DNA from: Diplocarpon mali
Lineage: Eukaryota > Ascomycota > Leotiomycetes > Helotiales > Drepanopezizaceae
Direction of reading: 5' to 3'
Length of the DNA stretch: 64,000 nucleotides
NCBI GenBank assembly: GCA_024741835.1
Contig: JAENRP010000070.1
Location: 62,001-126,000 of the forward strand
Shown: piece after piece, positions 11,781 to 22,272 of the stretch
Layout: each line of letters begins with the position of its first letter
Position numbering within the stretch: the stretch's first letter is position 1
Notes under the pieces: generated by a model
The model's database searches: none
What the model was told of the DNA's origin: nothing
What the model saw: only the letters and a program-made list of their open reading frames with translations
Translations under genes and position numbers: made by a program

Positions 11781-14152
11781 TACTGTGATAGTCAGCTACG
11801 TCTCCGGGTACGGAATCAACTAGAACAACAGTAGCTCTAAATCTGTATGCGGAAGAGAGAGGGAGAAAAGTAAGGTGACTGATGAGAAAGCCACTGGACA
11901 AAAAAGCAACAAGTAACACCCCCAAAGCAAGCTCCCAGACGGGCGTTTGATACAGCACCCTCATCAAAACCCCAACTAGAATATCCATCTATCAAAAATC
12001 GTAATACATATAGCCAGGAGGTCATCTATCAGCCAGCAGCAGGCATGCACCGGATCTAAGCCCTGTCTTGAGCCAAGCACCTCCTCCCTTGGCCTAGAGG
12101 AAGAGAGAAGAAAAAGAAGACAACAACGCAGGATAGGATGCAATGTATTAGCAAGGCAGGAAAAGAATAGCAAGATCAGAAATGTAAGTTCCCCCGTTCC
12201 ATAATCACCATCAACAGGTTACAAATACGACCACGAACTCACCCCGCGGCGCGAGCTGTCTCTGACATCCGCAGTATGAAGCATGGGACGTGAATGGGGG
12301 TACCTAGGCACTTACTTACGCACTCGCCGACAAGATGTAAAACGGCAACGGCAAGCAGCCAAGCAGGGTTTTTGGGGGTAAGTAAGTACAAAGTCTGTCT
12401 GTTTATCATTGTCAGCATTCCTGTATCCATCAGTCCACGTGTTGGATGCATCCACCCCCTTTTTTCTTCCCTCCCTCTCTTCCCCTACTCCCCTTTATTC
12501 TCCTGTCTTCCTCTCGGCATTCCATCCCAGCCTCCCCCAAGCCCAACCCCAATTGCAAACCCACGCACCTGTTCGAATCCAGCCGTCTGCAGACTCTGCG
12601 GATTCTTGTCCGTATCCGTGTCCCGATCCCAAACCCAAGGCCAATATCAACTCGCATCAATCTCCTCGGTGGACAGCTTCAGAACAAGCTCCAGGACAAG
12701 CCAAGCCCAAGCAGCAGGCCCTCCGACACGAAAGTCTGGATAGAAGCTGTTTGGTGCTGATCAGAATATATGTCAGATATCGCCAGAGACCAAAGACGAG
12801 AGAAGAGGGGAGAAAGACGAAGAGGAGGAGAGATGAGAAAATATGAAGGGGAAAAGAGAGGAACGCGGTCAGGCGCTAAGGAAGCCGCACCAAATGTGCT
12901 AGGTACTTGTCCTTACTTGACCCCTTAGGTATGTGAGTGCCTCACTTCACAGGCAACAACTATGCTTACCTACACGGAAAGGGGGCCTGGAGGCGGGGGT
13001 GCGAATGCGGGGTATGATACGCGAATCGCGGGGTCTTGGGGGACAGCTCGCTTATATTACTATATCTGAGCTGGGAGTGTCGGGAAGCGTGAACGGGTGA
13101 TGGATAGATTGCCTGCTTGCAGGTTACCTGCCAACCTATTTACCTATCTCCCAACTGTACCTTACTTTCATGCCACAGGACACGGCAACGTAACGCAAGA
13201 CAACGCAAGGTAAAGTCCTCAGAGTACCATGACATACCACAGTATGATAGTATCCCGTGACCATCTGGATGAACGGTAAAGAGGGGGGAGAGAGAGGGAA
13301 AAGTTCGTGCGAGAGAGGGGTCCAAGGGTAGAGACTCGGTTCCTGCGAGCTAGCAGTCGCAGCAAGGTCAGATCATCTGAGGTTAGACCAGTGCTACTGA
13401 ACGTCTCGTCCATCGGGTCGTGAGTTCAGATGCTGAAGAGAGGAAGGGTGCGTGGGATGGAACTTGAACTTAAGCTTGAGACCGAACCTGAGCAGGAGAT
13501 CGAGATGGCAAGAAACAAGAGTACAGAGAGAAGGGTCGAGTTGACGCAAGACTGCACCTAGTTTAGGAGAATAGGAGACAAACTTCAGATACCCCGAGCA
13601 GGTCGACCCCTTGAACTCGGCTAGTCAACAAACGCGCGCACATTAAGCTGGACATAATGCACTGCATATGTTGTTGTCGGTGCTTCTCAGCTTTGGGGTA
13701 GAAGGCCAGACATTCCCCGCTCCGTTGAGAAAATACGGAGCGAAAGGTGCCTTCTGGAAAGAGTGTAGCAACATGGGCTTCCCTCTCGGGACCACAGCCC
13801 GCTTGCCCGACGAGGAAAATGCTTCGATATCTGACAACCAATCTAATTCAGAGGCAGAGCCGAATATTCTCCGGGTCTCCGGCCCATCTTTCGGTTGTAT
13901 TAACCTCGAGGATTCCTCTCCCATGTCTGGCAACATCTGATACCAACGCGCCGTGGCTCGGGTTGCTTGGTGCCGAAGAGTTTGAGAAAGCTCGAGTTGA
14001 ATAATTGCACCGCAGCTTATCGAGTCTGGCCAGCATACGATCAAGAATTTCCTTGTTGTGCTCAATATCTCGCACGATCCTTCACAGCTCGGCCACTGTT
14101 TCTGGAGATGGTCCGGCCGGAGAGGTATGGTAGCTCGGTGGTGTCTCGTGAT
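11781..14152. other. Intergenic region with pyrimidine-rich tracts
   Basis: This is the upstream region of the GMC gene followed by the downstream side of VPS37. Long C/T-rich runs at 12460-12560 create open frames on both strands that look like low-complexity shadows. Apart from the possible relic at 13848-14145, listed separately, I see no gene. Confidence 0.5.
13848..14145 (-). pseudogene. Possible coiled-coil gene remnant with an in-frame stop
   Basis: Reading the minus strand just past the VPS37 stop, one frame gives PSPETVAEL, then a TGA, then RIVRDIEHNKEILDRMLARL followed by DKL. The second part is strongly heptad-like and the frame stays open to a stop at 13848. One in-frame TGA (at about 14089) interrupts it and no upstream ATG was found. 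It could be a decayed gene, a sequencing error, or part of an alternative 3' exon. I do not recognise the family. Confidence 0.3.
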
Positions 14153-15010
14153 TCACCTCCACCCCCCAACACGGCCTTCGTCCCATCTCGTTTTCCTCTC
14201 TTGGCGCGAGTAGTAAAGCTTCTTCGCATCGCGGTATCTTCTCACCCACTCCGATGCCTCTCTCTCGGTAGCAGTGCCGCCGTCGCCCTCAAGAAAACTC
14301 TCTTCCAAAGCTCGACAGACCATCTCCTGTTCCTGAACCCCCTGGTTAAGCCTCTGATACAGCGACGAAGGCGAGAACGGAGCCAGTGCCCGGTCCATAT
14401 CCGACTGCTTCTGCTTCCATTGTCTCTCGAGTGCATGTGTCGACAAGAGTTGAGCTTGTGCCGAGGTTCGCAAACGCGTGAGCCGTGCTTCAATTTCCTT
14501 GAGATGCGAAGCCAGAGCAATATTCTCGTCCAAAGCGGCCTGCAGCGGTTCCTGCGACGCGGCGACGGAAGGATGGGCGGTGGCGGTCGAGTGGGCCAGG
14601 GCTGCCAGCAGAGCTGGTTTTGCCAGCACGTCAGCCAGGTCTTGTTTCCTGCAGACCCGTCAGTTTGCACGTATCCTGTCGCCCCGGAGTCTCGTCACCA
14701 ACGATTTATCCTCGAGTATTTTCGGCAGCCATTGCTCGCCTGGATCCTGGGTGTGCGGCGCGGACTGGCCCTCGCGCGCTTGGGCCTGTTGCGAGGACTG
14801 GGGATCTGAAGAGCCTCCTCCGTAGGTCCCGGCAGCGTCTTGTGCTTGCGGTGGTGGGGGAGGGAGTGGTTGGCTGGCAGCGGGCGTGCTCCGGCGGCTG
14901 ATCTCCCGACTGCCTGGCTTGGGCGGAGGTGCTGGGGGAAGGTTGTGATGGAGAGATTGAGAGTTTTGGTGTGTCTGGTACGACGGATATGCCGGGGATG
15001 GCGACGACAT
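14153..15010 (-). CDS. VPS37: ESCRT-I subunit Vps37 (Mod(r) domain)
   Basis: There are two exons, 14703-15010 and 14149+ region ending at the stop at 14153 (14153-14648), with a 54-bp intron 14649-14702; the product is 267 residues. Residues 1 to about 95 are Pro/Gln/Ser-rich and disordered. The rest is the helical Mod(r) domain, with the block FSPSSLYQRLNQGVQEQEMV and an end EGRVGGWR typical of fungal Vps37. In ESCRT-I, Vps37 pairs with Vps23 and Vps28 to sort ubiquitinated cargo at endosomes. The intron donor is unusual (GTTGGT); the better-looking GTGACG 5 bp further gives the wrong phase. The chosen donor yields DKSKQDLADVL, which fits the family. No other ESCRT gene is nearby. Confidence 0.85.
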
Positions 15011-18000
15011 GTCGAGCTGGTATGTAGGGGGGACGGAGTCGCGACTGACGGAGTCTCCGAGGGTTAACGTCTGCAGAGAGGAATAATAGCCCGGGCTGAT
15101 TGATTGGTCGAGGTGTAAACAGCCTGTGTTTCAAAAGCGGTATGGCTGGCTCGGTTGGGCTGGTACTGAGAGGGCGGTGGTTTGTTTGAGACTGCAAAGA
15201 TTGGACTGCTACGCGCAGAGCACGGAGTACAGAAAATACGAGTGATTCAAAGTCAAAAGCCGTAATGTGGAAGTCAAACAGGAGGGGGCAGGGCATTAGA
15301 ATTAAAAGCGGCGCATCACGTTTACGATCACGATCACGATCACGCAGGTAGGCTGGCCCGAGCTTCCCACGTGCCCAACCTTAAGTGAGGAATGATCTTA
15401 TCGCCAAGCGGATTACAGTACGGTGACCAGGCACTGGCAACTGACGGTCGCGGAAAATACCGAGGAGTTCTTCGTCCGTTTCGCTGTTTCCCACTGACCC
15501 CCACCCCTCAAGTGGGATTTCTTACGGAGGATTTGGAGTATACGCCACGTGACTGCGCGATAAGTGACCCTCGGAGCTATGTTCATCCATTCCGTCTCGG
15601 AACTTGCCGCTCCTAGTCGTGACCGAGAATTGCGCCTGTCCGGGTATTTCCTATCTCTGGATCGAATGATGACTGGAGGCAAACCCAAGCATGTTCTGAG
15701 CCGGGAAGCATGTATTTGCACTGGACTCTGGACTTGTACCGGAGAATCATGAGCGACGTTGAAATGCATCCTCGAGGTATCATCACGTGGCGTCTTGAGA
15801 GTAGATCGGGGAGTTGGGGGGGGAGAGGGGGGGGCAGGGGAAAGCGTGACCGAACGATAACTGTATTCCTGTACGGGTAACGAGATGTACCGAGGACGCA
15901 GCGCACAGAGCAGAACCGACGCGAAACCTCACGCCCGCGCCCGCTTTATTTTCCTCCTGGCTATATATACATGAGTAACATCCCGATCCCGAATATACGA
16001 CGTGCCTATCCCTGCGCCTGGGCTCCGCACACTAGGTTCAGACCGAGAAGTTACTTCATACAATACGACTACGGTGCTGCTCCGCTACTCCGCACGTACT
16101 TGGAGGTACTTCTACTCGTACGGATGCAATGATCGCGACGGCGGCATCGGTTCCGACTCGCGCTGGGCCTGGGTCTGAGTCTCAGTCTCGGTCTGCGGCT
16201 AGGGCTGGTCTCGGTCGCTCTCGACATGAATGCATACGGGTTGCGCCGCAGAAAGGCCGAACTGATCATCATGGAAGAGGCGGACGGGGGTGCGGATCCT
16301 GGGTACACAGCACATCCGCTATCTGCCTGTCTGGAATCTTATTAATAATCAGCGGCAGATGCTTGTTTGCAGGAGGGGGAGACGACGGAAGCACGATTCT
16401 CCGCCAGGGAGAGCAAAGAGGAGAGAGGACAGAGGACACAGAGAGGGGGAGAGGGGGGGCTCGAGAGGCTTGAGAGGCTTGAGAGTGAGGTGACGAACGA
16501 GGCATGGAGATACATCCATCTCAGGCTGAAGACGATTCCTCGGACTCGCGAGTTGAGGTGACGATATGGGCCACTCTAGGAGCCTTATCTACAGCTACAG
16601 TACCGGCACCGCACTGGTTGCGGTGGGCGACTGGCGGATGGAGAGGTCTCTGGTATTCAGGTGCATGTCCCTTGCCAAGGTATGATGCTACTATCCTTGA
16701 GCCTGCGAGTTTGAAAAGTCAGTCAGCGTGGGAGTATCAACCTGCCCAGATGCTTTGCGCGGATCACGAAGATATACATCTGCCTGGCATAACAATCTTC
16801 AATCCATCCGCATAGGTCGTGGCTGCATAGCACGGAGTTCTTGGATTTTTCCCTCGTCGTTTTTACATGGTATTCTATCGTCAGTCCCTCAGTTCCTCGC
16901 TTCCTCGGAACTCGTATAGGCAAGCAAACCAACTGTCTGGACCAGTATCAGTATATCATCAGCACGCAGATGATCGGCGGCCAGTTCTCACTATCAGGAC
17001 GTCTCTCCCCAGAAAGCAGACACTTTCCGGCCAATTATCACCATCAGTATATCCTCAGCTAGCAGGTGATCGGCGGTCCAAGTACGAAGAATCTGGTCCC
17101 TACAGTACCACAGCATTGGTTCTACCGTGCTCGGTACTACTTCATGCGCCAGTTCTTGCTCATATCTCCTGATCCCCAGTCGAGGGATGAACACGCACGC
17201 CTGGCCCGGCTGTGCAGAAAGCGAAAGCGAAAGCGAAACTGCTGTCACTCGAGCTTGGACGTGAGGGTTGCTAGCACCTGAAGTTGAACCTCCCCGCTTC
17301 TCTACTACTGCACGGCCGTCGGAATGCTTCGGCCCTTTCTCCAGGTTTCAGAACTACTACAGTCCAACTCGTAGCCGACAGCAACGTCCGGACGTCCAGA
17401 TAGCAGCAGCAGAAGCGCAGCAGCAGCAGCAGCAGCGGTCATTGAGCAGCTTCACGCGAGGGTGCAGAAGCAGGACTAGTCGTGGTGACCAGAAGCAGTG
17501 GCACGACGGCGAGAGAACACTGGGTGAAGGTACTCGGAGCATGCTTTTGTCGTCAAGTAACTACATACCCATACTTCGTCAAGCAAACTCTCTCTATTTT
17601 GAGTATCTTCCCTCTCGGCCTTATTATCCAGCCGCTCAATGGTTAATCGGAGCCAGTCTCTCCACATCCCCTGTCGGCCAGGCCAGAGCCAGCACGCCAG
17701 ACCTCCTCCGCCCAGCGAAATAAGGCCGCGTGGCCAATAGCTCCAGGTTGTTTCTGTAGCCTGGATGATGTTGATGTTGATCATGATGATTGTAACTGTG
17801 ATGGTCACCGTGATTGTGATTATGATTGTGATTTTACCTGAGTGAACGACATATTCCGGGCGCGAGTACCGAGCCGAACTGTTCAGAAGGGGGGCCGTGG
17901 AAGTCAGTTGGATCGGCTGCCCTGTGTACGGCGAGAAAGTATAATAGAGGACGGGAAATCACCAAGCGCTGGACGGAAGGTCGGTGTCTTTTTTTCTTTC

Positions 18001-18945
18001 TTCCTTTTTGTTGTCTTTCAGGTCAAGGTCTATTTTTTTTTTTTTTTTTTTTAAAATCTTTTCTTTGGGTTGTTTCGGCCTGGACCCACGGCTTGACTGA
18101 TAGAGTGATTCTTTCTGCCCGATGGGATGGTTGAGAGAGTGAAGGATTGATCGATCAATGCATGATCGAGATCGACAGACCAAAACCCAGAAACTTCGAA
18201 TCCCAGTACACCCGAGCCCAAGCCCGCGTCCGCGTCCCAGCCGAACCCAAGAAAGGCCAGCCCCACGCAAAAACCACCTGCATTGACAAACCCCATACAC
18301 AGAAACACTCTTCTCTCATCTACATCCCCCACCACCAGGACCGTCACGACGACACAGAACGCCCTCCCGCTGGAGACCATACAATCTGCAATTTGCAATC
18401 CACCACCGACAATCTACGACCTACAATCTACAACCCACAATCTACAACCCACAACTACAACCCACAACCCCCAATCTACACCATCCCCATAATATACGCT
18501 CCGATACACCCAGGGAAAGACGGTCAGAAGGCCGGCCGACCTTGAATATCCCCCCACCTCGTCCAAGTCCACCCGCGACCTCCGTCTCTCCAGAACCTAC
18601 AGTCACACGTCGGGCGACTGCTTGCGGAACCGTCCTCGACTCTACTTCGGTACCTCGCTGCTCCTCGCAAAACCCTTCTTCCTGACTCCCACTTTGTGCC
18701 AGGCACGCTGCTGGGAGCCTCTCGTCGCCTCGCCCGTGGCCTGTCTACTGAAATCTCACGATGCATGAGGGGAGAACGAGCTGCGACCATACCAGCTCGA
18801 CGCCGTCTGCGCGATCCTGAAGATCCTCGCGTGGAGAGCAGCGCCCCCTCGAAACCGGGTCTGATATGGTTTTTCCAATAACGCCCTCCATCTACCTCCA
18901 CGACCGTCGTGGGTGGCATAAGGGTCAGACGCAGGGCTTCACACC
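15011..18945. other. Long non-coding interval between divergent genes
   Basis: These 3.9 kb separate the starts of VPS37 (minus) and the F-box gene (plus). I find no frame with family motifs or splice structure. It contains low-complexity tracts: a GATCAC run at 15327-15343, CAG repeats at 17411-17434, GATGTT/GATTGTGATT repeats at 17762-17835, a 20-T run at 18033-18052 and repeated CAATCTACAACCCA units at 18380-18480. A roughly 37-bp direct repeat occurs at 16947-16983 and 17043-17080. The interval may carry long 5' leaders or regulatory DNA. Confidence 0.5.
16947..17080 (+). repeat. Pair of about 37-bp direct repeats
   Basis: The copies at 16947-16983 and 17043-17080 share ATCAGTATATC, then TCAGC, then TGATCGGCGG with a few mismatches, about 96 bp apart. 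They lie in the non-coding interval upstream of the F-box gene. Confidence 0.6.
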
Positions 18946-20666
18946 ATGGAACCTCTTCACATCACCGAATTCGCCTCGGAGCGATACTTCAGCAAACTGA
19001 GGCAGCTGAACGAAGCCTCCGATGGTCCCGCGCCCTTGTCAGAAGTCACCGCGGCAGCGGCATCTCCCCCGCTGCCAATGGGCCCGACTTTCACGCTCCC
19101 CTTAGGACGGCAACGCTCGATCGACAATGCCCTTCCCCCTCTCTCCCTGAGGCCGAGCGAGCAGAAGAAACGGTCGCCGGGCCACGACTTCGCGGCATTA
19201 CGAACACACCGGCGACCCAGCTTCACCGGTTCGTTCGGGCGGTTGAGTTCCAAGGTCAACATCATTCACAAGATCCCATCCATCGTCGAAAATCGGGAGG
19301 AAATTCAGGCCCGGCACCCAACCGCCGCTCAGAAGTACGTCTCCTCAAATGATGTACTGGCCAAGCTAACGTCAAGGATAGTCTGAATCTGAGCGAGCTC
19401 TTTCTTGCTCTACCTAACGAGCTGCAGGCCCAGATAATCGCGCCCCTCCCGATACATACGATACTCACGCTACGACTAGTCTCCAAGTCTTTCCACACTC
19501 TGGTGACGCTGAACGAGGCGACGATTGCTCGATATCACGCCGCCAACAGCCTCCCCGGGTATGCATTGCGTCTATACCCGTTGCCAGATCCCGCGTGGAT
19601 CAAGCTCCACTACCTGTGCAGTATATGGCACCGGCTACACGTCGCCGAAAAGCTTTCCACGATGATTGCCGCTCAGGCAACGAAAGAGATTTTCCTCCGG
19701 AACACAGACTCCCTCCGGCAGGAGTTCGAGCCCCAACACAGGCGGATGCGGCGGCGGCTGATGCCTCTCGTTTTCACCCTCTTTCACTTTTTCGAAACCT
19801 GCCGCGCCATTCACATCCAACACCTGACCACGGGGCCGCCACTACACCACCAAGCCTACACCCTGAACCCGATCGAAGCCCAAGTCATGGCCTCGTACGA
19901 CGACCAGACCCTCCTCAAAGTGCACCAAGTCTTCCCACTCGTCGTATCTTCCTTCTCGCGGCGTCTTCGACCCCCCTCCTACGTTGGAACTCTCGAGCGC
20001 TCCATCAAAGGCTACCTCAAGGATCGCCCCCCCGACGAAGTCTACGCCACCATCCTCGCGGTTGGCGGCCTCCGTCAAGCCCAGCGATTCTGGGAAATGA
20101 AGGGCTACAACGCCCGCCGCGACTCCGTCGACACCTGGTACTCCCTCATCACACGGGCCCCTCTCGATCCCACGCCTGCACCGACCAAGTCCAAAATGTC
20201 CCGGTTAACCCATCTCGGCCGCAAGAAAACGCCCGCGGCCCCCTCTGCTGCCCAAGCAGACCACACCGATCACGATGCAAGCAGCTGCCGCGAGTGGTTC
20301 TGCGTCAAGCCCAGCTGCCAAGCCTCGCGCCGGCGGCACTCAACCGACAACCTCGTCTTCCACAGCAGTCTTGCGGCCGGCCCTCCGATGCCGCCACTCC
20401 CGCGCGAAGAACTGCGTCTCTTGCTTCCCGATCTGCAGCATCTCAGCAATATATGGATGCACACGGCCGAGGCGCTCATCCTGGAACGCCAGATCGTGCG
20501 GCGGCCGCAGGACATCAAGAGGAATACGCAGGTGCTGTTGGAGCTGATTCGGGATGATGGTTTGGGAGATGTGGAGGAGTTTGAATTTGTGCCTGTGCCT
20601 GTGTCCAGAGGCGCGGATGCCGAGGGGCAGGAGTGTAGGGAGAGGTCGGGTGGAATGTCGGATTAG
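18946..20666 (+). CDS. F-box protein
   Basis: There are two exons, 18946-19334 and 19382-20666, with a 47-bp GT-AG intron (donor GTACGT); the product is 557 residues. The start has good context (CACCATGG). Residues about 134-175 form an F-box: LFLALPNELQAQIIAPLPIH, then TLRLVSKSFHTLV, the helical motif that binds Skp1 in SCF ubiquitin ligases. The N-terminal 125 residues are Ser/Pro-rich. The long C-terminal part has no LRR, WD40 or Kelch repeats that I can see, so the substrate-binding region is unclassified. Downstream of the F-box the protein resembles uncharacterised Pezizomycotina F-box proteins. The target is unknown. Confidence 0.8.
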
Positions 20667-22272
20667 GGGGTGCGTGTCGAGCGCGTAGCGAGCCAGTCCC
20701 CGCAAACAAGCGAGCAAGCGACTTGGACACAAGTCAACAAGTGCGCAAACAACCAATGCTCGCCGGCGACGAGCGGAAGAAGTAAGCAAGCAGGTCAAAT
20801 CCCAGAGTAAGCGATGAAAGTAAACAAGCGCGAGCGCAAGCATATCCGGTGTCTGGGCGTCAGGCGGTCTCGTTTGTCATGCTAGCCATACTCCTATTTA
20901 CTCTGACGTATACATACATTGGTATACACATGTATCTTCCTGCGAATCACACGGCGTTACAATATTTACCTATATAGAGAGAGATAGACACCTACCCAGC
21001 CACATATACATGTACAAATTTCCACTCACAATACTGAATTTTCATGTCCGCGGTGAAGCCATGTCAGGAAATCCAGCCAGCGAGCTACGGGCTCAGGAAT
21101 CGGCGGGAAGTTGATGGTAGGCGGGGTCGACGAGTGGACGGGTGGACGGGGGTGGATGCTTGGAGGGGCAGGACTTTTCTCAACCTCCGAGACGACCCTA
21201 CTCTCTTCCTCCTGCTCAGATCTTCAGAGACCCGACCCGAGAAATGCGATGACAGATTCCAGATTTCGACTTTGAGCTATTCAATATCGGAGACCAGATC
21301 ACCCTACGCTCGACCCAGATACACCAAGCAGCATCTCCAGACTCCGCACCCCAGAGAGTGGAAAGTCCACCTTTGCAACCAAGATACACGACGCTCTGAT
21401 ATGGGAGATCATGCTCGGTCAGGTATGCGCGCTTTCTCGTGCCTCGGGCACTTCGTTCCAAGCCTCTTTCGTGGCCTTTTCCTACGACTCCGCTTCATGG
21501 TGTGTCCTGGGCGTGGACGAGTAGTGGTAGGTGTGTCTGTGTATCAACATCATCGGCCGAGGAGGTGGCCAGTTGCGTTGGATCCAGTTCCTGTTCTGAC
21601 CTGGTCTGGGCTTGGTTCGTGAAACATACACACACTCCGGCACACACATCACACATCTTGAGAGCTGTCAGCCAGCGAGCTCATCTCATTCGTCTTATTT
21701 CATGTAGAGGGTCCCGCTTGAGCAATACCGTACACCGTTTACCCTACTCACTACAGTGCACAGCACGGCGTGGCACGGCATACCCCAATCCACATCCTCT
21801 CCATCGAGAACGAACAATAGAAGACAGGGAGGATGGAAAACATAAGTGTCAAAATAAACACCGATATAAGAGATCGTTCGAGAGATAATTAGGGAAGTAA
21901 CCCCGCACCGCTCCATATTCATATTCCGGTCCCCTTGCCAGTCTCCTTGTTCCATAAGCTCGTCAAGTCCAGAATCACGGTCAAACTCAAGATCGAGCCA
22001 AGATCCTTCGAGGCGCTGCACGAAAGGACCGTGTGCATGCCTGCCCACCCCATCACCTCACAGTCCATTCCCTCGGTCGGCAGTGCAAGAGCGTGGTCCA
22101 AACCCCTGTGATGCGTCGCAGAACCAGATCCAAAACCATGGATGAGATGACTCTCATCAACCGAACACCTACACCAGACCAGATCGAGCTTCTCCCTCTC
22201 GTCTCCCATCCCCTCGGTCACCAGAAGAAATCTCGCTTGGAATTTGGGTACCATCTTCGCCCCAGCCCGCTC
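20667..22272. other. Intergenic, convergent 3' ends
   Basis: The interval lies between the F-box stop and the stop of the AT-hook protein on the other strand. Frames of up to 192 codons here (for example 21044-21622) read as low-quality, charged, motif-free sequence and are not called. No repeat or RNA gene was recognised. Confidence 0.5.

Noticed and set aside
12294..12846. Overlapping open frames of 100-150 codons on both strands
   Set aside because: They follow C/T-rich low-complexity DNA, are Pro/Ser-rich on one strand and Arg/Gly-rich on the other, and show no motif.
9215..15010. Secondary-metabolite cluster around the GMC oxidoreductase
   Set aside because: No polyketide synthase, peptide synthetase, terpene cyclase, P450 or cluster-type transcription factor is nearby; the neighbours are housekeeping genes.
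21044..21622. Plus-strand frame of 192 codons
   Set aside because: Composition is irregular, no domain or intron signals are seen, and it lies between convergent 3' ends.
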